Below are positions 25,916 through 34,449 of a stretch of 64,000 bases of DNA, piece after piece. The notes under the pieces are model-generated. The model made no database searches. It saw nothing but the letters and a program-made list of their open reading frames with translations, and was not told the DNA's origin. Origin of the DNA: Phycisphaerales bacterium (GTDB lineage: Bacteria; Planctomycetota; Phycisphaerae; Phycisphaerales; UBA1924); NCBI GenBank assembly GCA_029213305.1, contig JARGPA010000016.1, positions 22,838-86,837 on the forward strand, written 5' to 3'. Positions within the stretch are counted from its first letter, which is position 1; every line of letters begins with the position of its first letter. The position numbers and the translations under genes were made by a program.

Positions 25916-26827
25916 TTAGCTCTGAGAAGTCGCTTCTTGTTCACATTCATCTGAATCGAGTGCTCCGAACCTGCGAGATCGAGCTGAGAAAGTTTTTATC
26001 GCATCAATCCACTGCTCTTCCCCAAAGTCAGGCCAATAGCAATCAGTCACAAAGATCTCGCTATAACTGATTTGCCAGAGCAGATAGTTACTGACACGCA
26101 AATCTCCACCTGTTCTGATAAGCAAGTCAGGGTCAGGCAACCCTGTTGTGTACAGACTCGAAGACACAAGATTATGATCAATCTCATCGATCTGGAGATC
26201 CCCGCTTTGGATCCGTCGAGCAATCGATTTTATCCCATCAATGATCTCGTCTCGTGAACCGTAGTTGATTGCAAGGCATAGGGTTAAACCTGTACACCCG
26301 CTTGTTGTATCCTCAAGCGCTTGTAATGATTCGATGACTCGTTCAGGCATTCCATCGCGTCGTCCGATGACTCGCACTTTGATATTGTGTTCGAGCAAAT
26401 CGTCACGTTGCCCATCACAATACGCAATACACAACTCCATCAATGCTTCAACTTCTTCACTCGGCCTCGCCCAATTTTCAGAACTAAACGAATACAGAGT
26501 GAGCACTTCAACACCAATTTTCGAACAGGTCTCGATTGCAGTTCGGACACTCGCTGTCCCATTCCTGTGTCCGAAGACCCTGGGGAATCCTCGTTCTTGC
26601 GCCCATCTACCGTTGCCGTCCATAATCACCGCAACATGTGTAGGAATCTTTGAAGGATGAACATCACTCAAAAGAATCTCAGGCTTTGAACCTGGGAATT
26701 TATTATGAATTTGCTCGTATCGAGCAATTGCTTGAGCATCGTTAAAAGGCAAATCTATATGCAAATCCGTGGATTCAGATGACACACTATCTCGATCGTC
26801 CACTTCATTTCGCTCGGAACTATTCAT
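25916..26827 (-). CDS. uppS: Isoprenyl transferase (undecaprenyl diphosphate synthase)
   Basis: Cis-prenyltransferase that extends farnesyl diphosphate to the C55 carrier lipid for peptidoglycan. Family motifs: HVAVIMDGNGRWAQERGFPR (the catalytic aspartate in MDGN), SFSSENWARP, and the C-terminal DPDLLIRTGGDLRVSNYLLW. At 303 residues there is an extra ~60-residue N-terminal region rich in Ser/Asp before the catalytic domain. Eleven nt after purA, 3 nt before cdsA. Confidence 0.96.
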   Translation of the reverse strand: MNSSERNEVDDRDSVSSESTDLHIDLPFNDAQAIARYEQIHNKFPGSKPEILLSDVHPSKIPTHVAVIMDGNGRWAQERGFPRVFGHRNGTASVRTAIETCSKIGVEVLTLYSFSSENWARPSEEVEALMELCIAYCDGQRDDLLEHNIKVRVIGRRDGMPERVIESLQALEDTTSGCTGLTLCLAINYGSRDEIIDGIKSIARRIQSGDLQIDEIDHNLVSSSLYTTGLPDPDLLIRTGGDLRVSNYLLWQISYSEIFVTDCYWPDFGEEQWIDAIKTFSARSRRFGALDSDECEQEATSQS

Positions 26828-26838
26828 AGATTACCTGC

Positions 26839-28176
26839 TCAGTCTCGAATGATGGTCTGCTCACGATCAGGTCCTACAGACACAATCCCAACACGGACTC
26901 CTACAAACTCCTCGATGCGTTTGATATACGCCTTCGCTTCAGCGGGAAGTTCATCAAATTGTCTTACCCCAGTAATATCTTGGGAAAAACCAGACATCGT
27001 TTCATACACAGGTTCAGCGTCCGCGAGTGCGTACCCATCTGCAACAAACCGATCGACTCGACCATTGGGCATGTCATACCCTACTGCGAGCTTGAGTTCT
27101 TCTTCACCGCTCAATACATCGAGCAAGGTAATACAAAGTTCTGTCGCACCAGAAATCATTGCGGCATACTTGAGTGCGACTAGATCGAGCCAACCAACAC
27201 GACGTGGACGGCCAGTCGTTGTACCAAACTCTCGGCCTCTGACTCTGATCGCATCGCCGACTTCGTCGAAGAGCTCAGTCGGCATTGGTCCCCCACCCAC
27301 GCGAGTGCTGTAAGCTTTTACGACACCAATGATGCGCCCAATTGCTTGAGGCGGAACACCCGTCCCAGGACCCATCCCCAATGCAGAAGAATTCGAGCTT
27401 GTCACATAAGGGAATGTTCCATGATCAACATCCAACATTGTCGCGTTAGCACCTTCGAAGAGAATTGTGCCTCCATCGTTTCGCACATCGTCTAATAGAT
27501 ACGCAGTATCCTGAATCATGGGTTTGAGCCGCGATCCGAGTTCAACCATTTTCTCAGTGATCTCATCGGGATCAAAGCATGTGGTCCCACATGGACGGAA
27601 CGCCGCAAATATTGCGTTCTTCATTGAGCAAATCATCTCAAGCTTTTCACGAAGGATCTCAGGGCGAAGCAGATCTCCAACCCGAATTGCCGTCGCTCTT
27701 TGAACTTTGTCTGCATATGCAGGACCGATACCTCGCTTGGTAGTACCGATCGCTGCGATGACGCCGCTACTCTCGGTTTTTTCTCCAACTCCTGAGCTGC
27801 TTAGGAGTTCTTCACGAAGAGCATCCTCTTCCTTGTGATAAGGCATAACAACATGAGCGCGATCAGATACAACGAGTTTGGATGTATCCACTCCCCTGCT
27901 CTCAAGTGTGTCAACTTCTTCAAGTAATCGCTCTGGATCAACTACGACACCGTTTCCCACGATCGCAAAGACTCCGGGAGATAGGATCCCCGAAGGTACT
28001 AGATGAAGCGAATAGCGCTCACCCGCAACTACCACAGAGTGACCCGCGTTTGCACCCCCGTTATATCGAACGACTGCATCAAACTGAGGAGCAAGCAAAT
28101 CAACAAGTTTGCCTTTGCCTTCGTCGCCCCACTGGAGCCCAACAACCGCCGACGCATTCTTCGTGCAGGTAGACAT
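26839..28176 (-). CDS. purA: Adenylosuccinate synthetase
   Basis: GTP-dependent conversion of IMP and aspartate to adenylosuccinate, first committed step to AMP. The N-terminal P-loop-like GLQWGDEGKGKLVDLLA, NGGANAGHSVVV, and the GTP-binding/IMP segments (KRGIGPAYADK, VGGGPMPTELFD, TGRPRRVGWLDLVALKYA) are present in 445 residues. GGAGAT lies 8 nt before the ATG. Heads the purA-uppS-cdsA run. Confidence 0.98.
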   Translation of the reverse strand: MSTCTKNASAVVGLQWGDEGKGKLVDLLAPQFDAVVRYNGGANAGHSVVVAGERYSLHLVPSGILSPGVFAIVGNGVVVDPERLLEEVDTLESRGVDTSKLVVSDRAHVVMPYHKEEDALREELLSSSGVGEKTESSGVIAAIGTTKRGIGPAYADKVQRATAIRVGDLLRPEILREKLEMICSMKNAIFAAFRPCGTTCFDPDEITEKMVELGSRLKPMIQDTAYLLDDVRNDGGTILFEGANATMLDVDHGTFPYVTSSNSSALGMGPGTGVPPQAIGRIIGVVKAYSTRVGGGPMPTELFDEVGDAIRVRGREFGTTTGRPRRVGWLDLVALKYAAMISGATELCITLLDVLSGEEELKLAVGYDMPNGRVDRFVADGYALADAEPVYETMSGFSQDITGVRQFDELPAEAKAYIKRIEEFVGVRVGIVSVGPDREQTIIRD

Positions 28177-28380
28177 GATCTACTATCTCCGTTTGGTTCC
28201 GTCTTAGATGATTATCGGTACAACCATAGCCCCCAAAGCGCCAAGGGCACTTCGATGGATGCTCAGAATTGGGACCTTTGTGATGATTAGATCAGGTTGT
28301 GTCTCAGATTCTCAAGATGTTCCCATCTAGTCGTAAGTTGAATCGCCCGATATAGCAGTGTAAACAAATAGGAGATGGTT

Positions 28381-28560
28381 ATGTCCGACCAGAACATGGT
28401 CCGAATTATGTGCCCCAACCTTACCTGTCGAAAGGTACTCTCTATCCCTGAGATGGCGAGGGGAAAAACGGTTCGCTGCAAAACTTGTGGCACCAATATC
28501 CGTGTACCCAGCAATAAACCTGCTCCGCAGACTCCGAAACAAGATTCTTCGAAGTCATAA
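28381..28560 (+). CDS. Small zinc-ribbon protein
   Basis: 59 residues; ATG 28381 is preferred to ATG 28375 because AGGAG lies 6 nt upstream. MCPNLTCRKVLSIP and VRCKTCGTNIRVP give a CX4C...CX2C zinc ribbon similar to the MJ0042-type finger found at the start of many planctomycete proteins. Here it stands alone, followed only by a Pro/Ser/Lys tail. May bind zinc and a protein partner; no function known. A terminator follows. Confidence 0.75.
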   Translation: MSDQNMVRIMCPNLTCRKVLSIPEMARGKTVRCKTCGTNIRVPSNKPAPQTPKQDSSKS

Positions 28561-28583
28561 ACTGCTACAAACAAAGATCATAA

Positions 28584-28613
28584 AAAAGCACCAACGAGTT
28601 CGTTGGTGCTTTT
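28584..28613. terminator. Bidirectional terminator
   Basis: Near-perfect stem AAAAGCACCAACG / CGTTGGTGCTTTT with a 4-nt loop, between the convergent zinc-ribbon and FHA genes; A/T tracts lie at both ends. Confidence 0.92.
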
Positions 28614-28633
28614 AATTTAATCAGTTGTAATCT

Positions 28634-29149
28634 TTAAAGCGGTGGCTGATCGTCTTCGTCATCGAAATCAAACTCAAAGTCCATCATGCTTGAGTCATCA
28701 TTTGAGTTGCTGATTGATGCCATCTGTGGTTCTGGTTCTGAGACTGTAGCCTGCGGCTTTGCAGCTGCAGGAGCAGTTTGCTGTGCGACAACAGGAGTTT
28801 CATCACTCTCTGGGATTCCATCTTCAAACATCATCTCAGCGTCAATATCACCCGGTTCGCCGTTAACTGTGACTAGGAACACCAATCCACCAAATGAAAT
28901 CAGATCCCCCGCAGAAACAGGTTGAGACTGCACTCGATCTTGGTTGACATATGTTCCGTTGCTTGATCCGAGATCGTTTACAACTATCGCGCCATCATTG
29001 ACAACAATTTCGCAATGTTTGCGAGAGATCCCCGCAATTGGAACACGGATGTGACAATCATCAAGACGTCCTACCAAAGTGCGATCACGCATTAAGGGGA
29101 CTGGAGTCGATGAACCATTCTTTGCTACTCGTACGAGGACAACATCCAA
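28634..29149 (-). CDS. FHA-domain protein with acidic tail
   Basis: Forkhead-associated domains bind phosphothreonine. Residues ~20-100 show the family motifs: a G-R pair in LVGRLDDCHIRVP, GISRKHCEI, and DLGSSNGTYVN, so the phosphopeptide loops are intact. The last ~70 residues are Ala/Pro/Glu-rich and end in an acidic DFEFDFDDEDDQPPL. No catalytic domain. The start is TTG 29149 with AGGA ~5 nt upstream. It is divergent from hemW and implies a Ser/Thr kinase elsewhere in the genome. Confidence 0.9.
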   Translation of the reverse strand: MDVVLVRVAKNGSSTPVPLMRDRTLVGRLDDCHIRVPIAGISRKHCEIVVNDGAIVVNDLGSSNGTYVNQDRVQSQPVSAGDLISFGGLVFLVTVNGEPGDIDAEMMFEDGIPESDETPVVAQQTAPAAAKPQATVSEPEPQMASISNSNDDSSMMDFEFDFDDEDDQPPL

Positions 29150-29207
29150 AGCAGTCCTATCCTTTCCCGCACACTATTCCAAGAGACCATTCCTCGGAGG
29201 TTACGCT

Positions 29208-30482
29208 ATAGCGGACAATACCGCCTATTCCTTACTCAAGCAACGATCAATCGGCTCATCGAGCAGGGTATTTGCCAAAAAACATGGGGCATCTGCCCGC
29301 ACTGATGACGCCAATTGTACACGATCACTCTATATACACATACCTTTTTGTTCACACAAATGCCACTATTGTGATTTTTACTCCATCGTCGATCGACAAG
29401 ATCGGCAACAAATTTTTACTGATCGACTCGTCCGAGAACTCCGAGCACAAGCTCCTTTTGCCCAGAACAAGCCACTCTTATCCATTTTCGTAGGCGGCGG
29501 AACCCCCTCTCTGCTTGCCCCACATCTATGGAAAATTTTGCTCAAAGAACTCAATCAACTCTTTGATTTTTCGTTGATTCATTCAGATCAAGCAGAATTT
29601 TCAGTCGAATGCAACCCAGAATCAGTCTCTGCTGAACTCGCGTCGACACTCTTTGAAGGCGGAGTCAATCGAGCGTCACTCGGTGCTCAATCCTTCAATC
29701 CAAAGCATCTTAAATCACTCGAAAGAATCCATGATCCTGAAAAAGTTCGTTCGGCGATTGAGACACTCCAAGTCGCAGGAATCAAACGAACATCCATCGA
29801 TCTCATCTTTGCAGTTCCAGGACAAACCCTAAGTGAGTGGGATCTCGATCTTACAACTGCTCTTGATCTCCCGATCGAGCACCTATCCGCGTATGGACTC
29901 ACATATGAACCGGGGACTGCGATGACCGCAAGGATGGCGCGAGGTGAGTTCTTCAAAGCACCTGAAGAAATCGAGACTGAGATGTATCAACATACGATCC
30001 AAACATTGCGCTCTCGTGGATTTGATCGTTATGAAGTTTCGAATCATGCAAAGCCTGGCGCTGAATGTCGTCACAATCTTTCCTATTGGACAGGTGAAGA
30101 CTGGCTCGCCGTTGGCCCCAGCGCATCAGGTCACTATCAGGGTGTTCGATGGAAGAACACGCCGCAACTCGATGAATACATCAAGAATGATGAAGATGGA
30201 TTTGCTCCCTTGTGTGACTTTGAACCACACGATGATAGAAGAGAGCTCATGGATCTGTTAATGACAACCATCCGACTAACACAAGGCGTCGATTCAGTTG
30301 ATGCACTTCACAAAGCAGAAAAGCTCGGAGCATCATCACAACTCAGAGAAGCTGCGATAATGTGTCAAGATCAAGGCTGGATCATCGATGCACAAAGCAA
30401 TCGTTGGCAACTCAATGACGAAGGGTTCTTGTTCGCAGATAGGGTTGCAAGAGAGTTCATCGGCGCGTTAATGGTTGAGTGA
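29208..30482 (+). CDS. hemW: HemW-like radical SAM protein (heme chaperone)
   Basis: Radical SAM protein related to coproporphyrinogen dehydrogenase; HemW is thought to deliver heme. The 4Fe-4S motif CX3CX2C is present (YIHIPFCSHKCHYCDFYS), with VGGGTPSLL, GVNRASLGAQSF and the HemW C-terminal region. The start is uncertain: the frame is open to GTG 29079, which would overlap the FHA gene's 5' end and has no ribosome-binding site, and between the FHA gene and the CxxxCxxC there is no in-frame ATG, GTG or TTG. I give 29208, an ATA codon 7 nt after a strong GGAGG. Ends 2 nt before the convergent pseudouridine synthase gene. Confidence 0.85.
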   Translation: MADNTAYSLLKQRSIGSSSRVFAKKHGASARTDDANCTRSLYIHIPFCSHKCHYCDFYSIVDRQDRQQIFTDRLVRELRAQAPFAQNKPLLSIFVGGGTPSLLAPHLWKILLKELNQLFDFSLIHSDQAEFSVECNPESVSAELASTLFEGGVNRASLGAQSFNPKHLKSLERIHDPEKVRSAIETLQVAGIKRTSIDLIFAVPGQTLSEWDLDLTTALDLPIEHLSAYGLTYEPGTAMTARMARGEFFKAPEEIETEMYQHTIQTLRSRGFDRYEVSNHAKPGAECRHNLSYWTGEDWLAVGPSASGHYQGVRWKNTPQLDEYIKNDEDGFAPLCDFEPHDDRRELMDLLMTTIRLTQGVDSVDALHKAEKLGASSQLREAAIMCQDQGWIIDAQSNRWQLNDEGFLFADRVAREFIGALMVE

Positions 30483-30484
30483 TT

Positions 30485-31288
30485 TCATTCAACTGACTCT
30501 GATTCACCCACAGGACTGATTTTGCTCGTTGGTTCTTTGAGATCAGGGCGTGGAATATCGAGTCTGTTAAGAGTATTGCGCAAGTCCTTAGGCCACTTGG
30601 AACTGATATCCATCTTCTCTTCTTTCACAGGATGTGTAAACACGATCCGATGCGCGTGAAGCGCAAGACGAGGAGATGCATCCCGGATGATCTTGGGGCC
30701 ATAGAGCTTGTCGCCGAGGACTGCAGATCCGATGAGATCCATATGGATTCGAACCTGATGAAGTCTTCCAGTCACAGGACGAGCTTCGATCATCGCAGCT
30801 TTATTACTAGTTGACAATACCCGATACGCAGTGAGCGCCGGTTTTCCTGCGCCTGAAATCGAAGCTTTTCTCACCGATGTATATCGACTGGTTCTTTTGA
30901 GTTGATCTAAAATCGGGCGCCGAATCACACCTTCGGGATCTTTGGGTGCTTTGTGACATAGTGCCCAGTAATACTTGACGATCTTTCGCTCTTCAAACTG
31001 CTTTCTCAACCCGTCATACGCCTTCGCCGTGAGCGCGACAAGCATCACCCCAGAAGTCTCACGATCGAGCCGATGAACAAGTCCAAAATCACGAGCTTGT
31101 CCGAGTTGTTGGAGTTGTTTGCCATATTTGACAAACAATCCATTGAGCAGCGTATCGTGCTCGTGGCCGACCCCTGGTTGCGTAACAACACGCGTGGGTT
31201 TCTCTACAACCAAGAGATCGTTGTCTTCGTACTTAATCGAGAATGTTACTCGCTCGTTGGGTTCAATATATCCTGAAGGTCGATTCAC
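30485..31288 (-). CDS. RluA-family pseudouridine synthase
   Basis: Isomerises specific uridines in rRNA or tRNA. The catalytic motif HRLDRETSGVML (aspartate) is present near residue 75, with GRLHQVRIHM and LHAHRIVFTHPV towards the C-terminus. The start is GTG 31288 with AGAGGA 6 nt upstream, overlapping the preceding gene's stop by 4 nt (GTGA). No separate S4 domain is seen in the 267 residues. RluA, RluC and RluD cannot be told apart from this sequence. Confidence 0.92.
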   Translation of the reverse strand: MNRPSGYIEPNERVTFSIKYEDNDLLVVEKPTRVVTQPGVGHEHDTLLNGLFVKYGKQLQQLGQARDFGLVHRLDRETSGVMLVALTAKAYDGLRKQFEERKIVKYYWALCHKAPKDPEGVIRRPILDQLKRTSRYTSVRKASISGAGKPALTAYRVLSTSNKAAMIEARPVTGRLHQVRIHMDLIGSAVLGDKLYGPKIIRDASPRLALHAHRIVFTHPVKEEKMDISSKWPKDLRNTLNRLDIPRPDLKEPTSKISPVGESESVE

Positions 31289-32058
31289 GCGGATTCCTCT
31301 TGTGTATGGTTGCAAGCGTAGCCATCGAGATACCAACGAAGGACTCCACCAGTCGGAGAAACACCTATGTTGTGTTTATTCTGTGTCAATGCTTCGACTA
31401 ATCCCCGTCCTGATTGCCCAACTGCAAGAATTGCAACAAATCGAGATGCATCGATTAATCGTCGAGTCATCGCAATTTGAGTGTCAGATTGAGTAAACCC
31501 CACCAATCCACCTAAGGGATCATCAACCCCTTCGATGAGTTGGAGATCATCTCCGATTAAAACGAAATCAAGGCGATCTTGGCCCCGTTCTCGCCATTCA
31601 AGATGCTCAATAATTTCTTGCTCGTAGAGTGTTGGCCCCGAAGGATCATGCCCCTGAACTCGATGGATTTGTTCTTCGGGGATCCCTCCTGCATCCGCTG
31701 CAATCTGACTCCAATGGGTCATTGAATGCTCAGGATGTTCAGGGGGTAAATTTGTTTCGATGACGGACCAAAGATGTGTCTTAGACCATGGCATTGATCG
31801 ATACTTGGGATCAACCATCATTTTGATCAAAAGTCGCTCTTGGATATCCCCATACGAGAGCGCGAAATGAAACTCTCCAAACGAGCGAACACAGTTATTC
31901 GCCTGAATAAAGAGTTCTGCAGCTAAACGATCGAGGGTTTCTTCTCGATCTGCGCCAACTCGCACAGAACCAGGCAACGCCGGGGGCGTCGCGACTGGAT
32001 CAAGGTCATATGATTGGACATTGGGATTGTTCACAGCGTATTGTGTGCATGTCCCCAT
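31285..32058 (-). CDS. 6-phosphogluconolactonase-family protein, probably inactive
   Basis: Resembles the NagB/6-phosphogluconolactonase fold: LDRLAAELFIQA at the start, DPKYRSMPWSKTHLWSV, LPPEHPEHSM, and a LDFVLIG strand. But the family's catalytic block, where a GMGxDGHxASLFP-like motif follows that strand, is replaced by GDDLQLIEG; the expected histidine is missing, and the DER of the substrate strand is IET. So lactonase activity is doubtful. The start (ATG 32058 or an upstream TTG) is uncertain. Coupled to the pseudouridine synthase gene by a 4-nt overlap. Confidence 0.72.
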   Translation of the reverse strand: MGTCTQYAVNNPNVQSYDLDPVATPPALPGSVRVGADREETLDRLAAELFIQANNCVRSFGEFHFALSYGDIQERLLIKMMVDPKYRSMPWSKTHLWSVIETNLPPEHPEHSMTHWSQIAADAGGIPEEQIHRVQGHDPSGPTLYEQEIIEHLEWRERGQDRLDFVLIGDDLQLIEGVDDPLGGLVGFTQSDTQIAMTRRLIDASRFVAILAVGQSGRGLVEALTQNKHNIGVSPTGGVLRWYLDGYACNHTQEESA

Positions 32059-32100
32059 CAATAAACCACTTGAGCACACTCTCAATAAGAAATTTCATCT

Positions 32101-33201
32101 ATGTCAATACCAAATCATCCTGAAAACACAGCGATTCTGCGGATGATAGATGCAAATCTCAATCGCGCATCTGAAGGACTTCGGATGATCGAAGATTGTG
32201 CACGCTTTGGGCTCAACGATCCAGCGCTCTCTGAACAATGTAAAACTGCTCGTCATCAACTCAGAGTAGGAATCGCAAATCTTCAACTCCCATCCGATTC
32301 GTTAATCGTGTCCAGAGATACCATGGGTGATGTTGGAGTTAAAATAAAAACTACAACAGAAGGTAATCGATCAGATGGAATCAGAGATTTAGTGGACGCT
32401 GCTGCGAAGCGTTCTACTGAAGCGCTCCGAGTAATCGAAGAATGCGCCAAAGCAATCAGGCATTCCGGGGCTCCATTTGAGTCTATCCGATATCAGTTGT
32501 ACACCATTCATAGAGAACTGATTTTATCACTTGCACCGACTTGCCCACAATGGACACTCTGCGTTCTCATTACTCAGTCTCTTTGTGTTCATTATGATCC
32601 ATCCGAAATCGTAAAGAGAGCAGCGCAAGGCGGAGCTCAATGTATCCAAATTCGTGAAAAAACCATGCCTGACTCTCAAATGCTCGATCTTGCAGGCCCA
32701 TTGACTGATCTTGCGCAAAGCTATGGGTTAGATGTCATGATCAATGATCGAGTTCAAATTGCACAACTTGTCAATGCAGACGGAGTTCATCTCGGACAAG
32801 ATGATCTTCCGATATCGGATGCTAGAAAACTTCTTGGTCCACGAGCATGGATCGGACGAACTTGCCCCACGATCGATGATGCACGTGTTGCGATTGCTGA
32901 AGGCGCCGACACATGCGGACTTGGTCCTGTTTTTCCATCTACAACGAAATCGAAACCAACTCTTGCAGGACTGGATCTTGTAACTCAATATCTCAATGAT
33001 GAACAGATGAATCAAACTCCGATGCTCGCGATCTCTGGGATAAATCCTCAGAACATTAACCAACTTGCCCAAATTCAATGTCCTGGGGTCGCGGTATCGA
33101 GCGCAGTTTGCTCAAGTGAAAACCCCAAGCAAGCATGCGAACTGATCATTGACGCGATATCCCGATACCAAGGCTCTAACGAACCTACACTTCCAGTATG
33201 A
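32101..33201 (+). CDS. thiE: ThiD2-ThiE fusion: thiamine-phosphate synthase
   Basis: Joins HMP-diphosphate and the thiazole phosphate to thiamine phosphate. Residues 1-~140 match the ThiD2 domain (RMIDANLNRASEGLRMIEDC and RSTEALRVIEECAKAI), a phosphomethylpyrimidine kinase type; residues ~150-355 are ThiE, with IQIREK, DVMINDRVQIAQL, GVHLGQDDLP, GLGPVFPSTTKSKP and AISGI. Gives both activities in one 366-residue protein. Its TGA overlaps the next ATG by 4 nt. No other thi gene is nearby. Confidence 0.9.
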   Translation: MSIPNHPENTAILRMIDANLNRASEGLRMIEDCARFGLNDPALSEQCKTARHQLRVGIANLQLPSDSLIVSRDTMGDVGVKIKTTTEGNRSDGIRDLVDAAAKRSTEALRVIEECAKAIRHSGAPFESIRYQLYTIHRELILSLAPTCPQWTLCVLITQSLCVHYDPSEIVKRAAQGGAQCIQIREKTMPDSQMLDLAGPLTDLAQSYGLDVMINDRVQIAQLVNADGVHLGQDDLPISDARKLLGPRAWIGRTCPTIDDARVAIAEGADTCGLGPVFPSTTKSKPTLAGLDLVTQYLNDEQMNQTPMLAISGINPQNINQLAQIQCPGVAVSSAVCSSENPKQACELIIDAISRYQGSNEPTLPV

Positions 33202-34424
33202 GTATCCAGTTCCAAAGCGCAACCCTCGAATCCGGTATGACCATCATTGCTGAAACAGACCCCCAAGCCCATTCGGCGGCTGCAGGTTTCTTCGTCAAAG
33301 CTGGTGCCCGAGATGAAGCAACAAAGATAATGGGAGTGTCTCACTTCCTTGAGCACATGATGTTCAAAGGAACTGAAGAACTGAGCACTGAAGATATTAA
33401 CCAAGGGTTCGACAACCTTGGCGCGAGCAACAATGCATACACCTCTCGAGAGATGACTTGTTTTTATGCTCATGTGATCCCAGAGAATCTTACAACTGCA
33501 ACAGAGTTGCTCTCAAAGATGATGAGACCCGCTCTGAGGAACAGTGACTTCGATACAGAAAAAAATGTCATCCTCGAAGAGATCGCGATGTATCAAGACA
33601 ACCCTTTCTGGGTCCTCTATGAAGAATCTATTGCGCGTCATTATGGATCACACGGGCTCGCTCATCGAGTTCTTGGGACAAAGGAATCTGTTTCAGATCT
33701 CTCACGAGATGAAATGGCGCAGTACTTCAATGATCGGTACGCTGCTGATAAAACAGTTGTTGCTCTTGCAGGCAACCTCGACTTTGATAAATCAGTTGCA
33801 CAGATTGATTCCCTTTGTAAAGGTTGGCAAACAAGCGTTGGTAATCGCGACACAGCAACCCCAAACATCAAAACATCATCATTCACACTCAAAGATGATA
33901 AAGTAAATCGTGGGTATCTCATTGGTGTAGCACAAGCACCTGCGAGCAATGATGATCAACGATACGCCGCCGCGTTGCTCGCACAAATCCTGGGCGGGGT
34001 CGACAACTCAAGACTTCATTGGGCATTGATCGAAACTGGTATTGCAGAAGAAGCACAAGCAGGGTACGACGGCCTTGACGGCACAGGCGACTACTTCGTC
34101 TACGCGTCTGGTGATCCAGACAAACTTGATGACATTTGGGAAGTAATTGCGAAGGAAATTCGCTCCCTAAAAGACTCACTCACAGACGACGACTTAAGCG
34201 GTTTAAGATCGAAGATGGCCACCGCTGCGGTACTCGGGTCTGAGCGCCCGAATGATCGGATGCAACGACTCGGACGACTCTGGACAATGACAGGCACATA
34301 TCTTCCACTCGAAGATGAACTCAAGAAAATTGAAGCAGTTACTGTCGAAGATCTCAAAGCAGTTGCAGAAGCATTCCCATTGGACAACTGCACTCTTGGA
34401 AAACTAATCCCTGCAGATCAATAA
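33198..34424 (+). CDS. M16-family zinc peptidase
   Basis: Insulinase/processing-peptidase family. The inverted zinc motif HxxEH is intact (SHFLEHMMFKGT near residue 50) with the distal glutamate region EKNVILEEIAMYQDNP around 120. The 408-residue size is that of the single-unit bacterial YmxG/PqqF-like proteins; no signal peptide is visible, so it is probably cytoplasmic. Overlaps the thiE stop by 4 nt (ATGA). Confidence 0.93.
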   Translation: MSIQFQSATLESGMTIIAETDPQAHSAAAGFFVKAGARDEATKIMGVSHFLEHMMFKGTEELSTEDINQGFDNLGASNNAYTSREMTCFYAHVIPENLTTATELLSKMMRPALRNSDFDTEKNVILEEIAMYQDNPFWVLYEESIARHYGSHGLAHRVLGTKESVSDLSRDEMAQYFNDRYAADKTVVALAGNLDFDKSVAQIDSLCKGWQTSVGNRDTATPNIKTSSFTLKDDKVNRGYLIGVAQAPASNDDQRYAAALLAQILGGVDNSRLHWALIETGIAEEAQAGYDGLDGTGDYFVYASGDPDKLDDIWEVIAKEIRSLKDSLTDDDLSGLRSKMATAAVLGSERPNDRMQRLGRLWTMTGTYLPLEDELKKIEAVTVEDLKAVAEAFPLDNCTLGKLIPADQ

Positions 34425-34449
34425 GTCTGAGTTGGTTTCTTGAGATTCG

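Noticed and set aside
26849..27313. 154-residue plus-strand frame opposite purA
   Set aside because: Shadow of a strongly conserved gene, with no ribosome-binding site.
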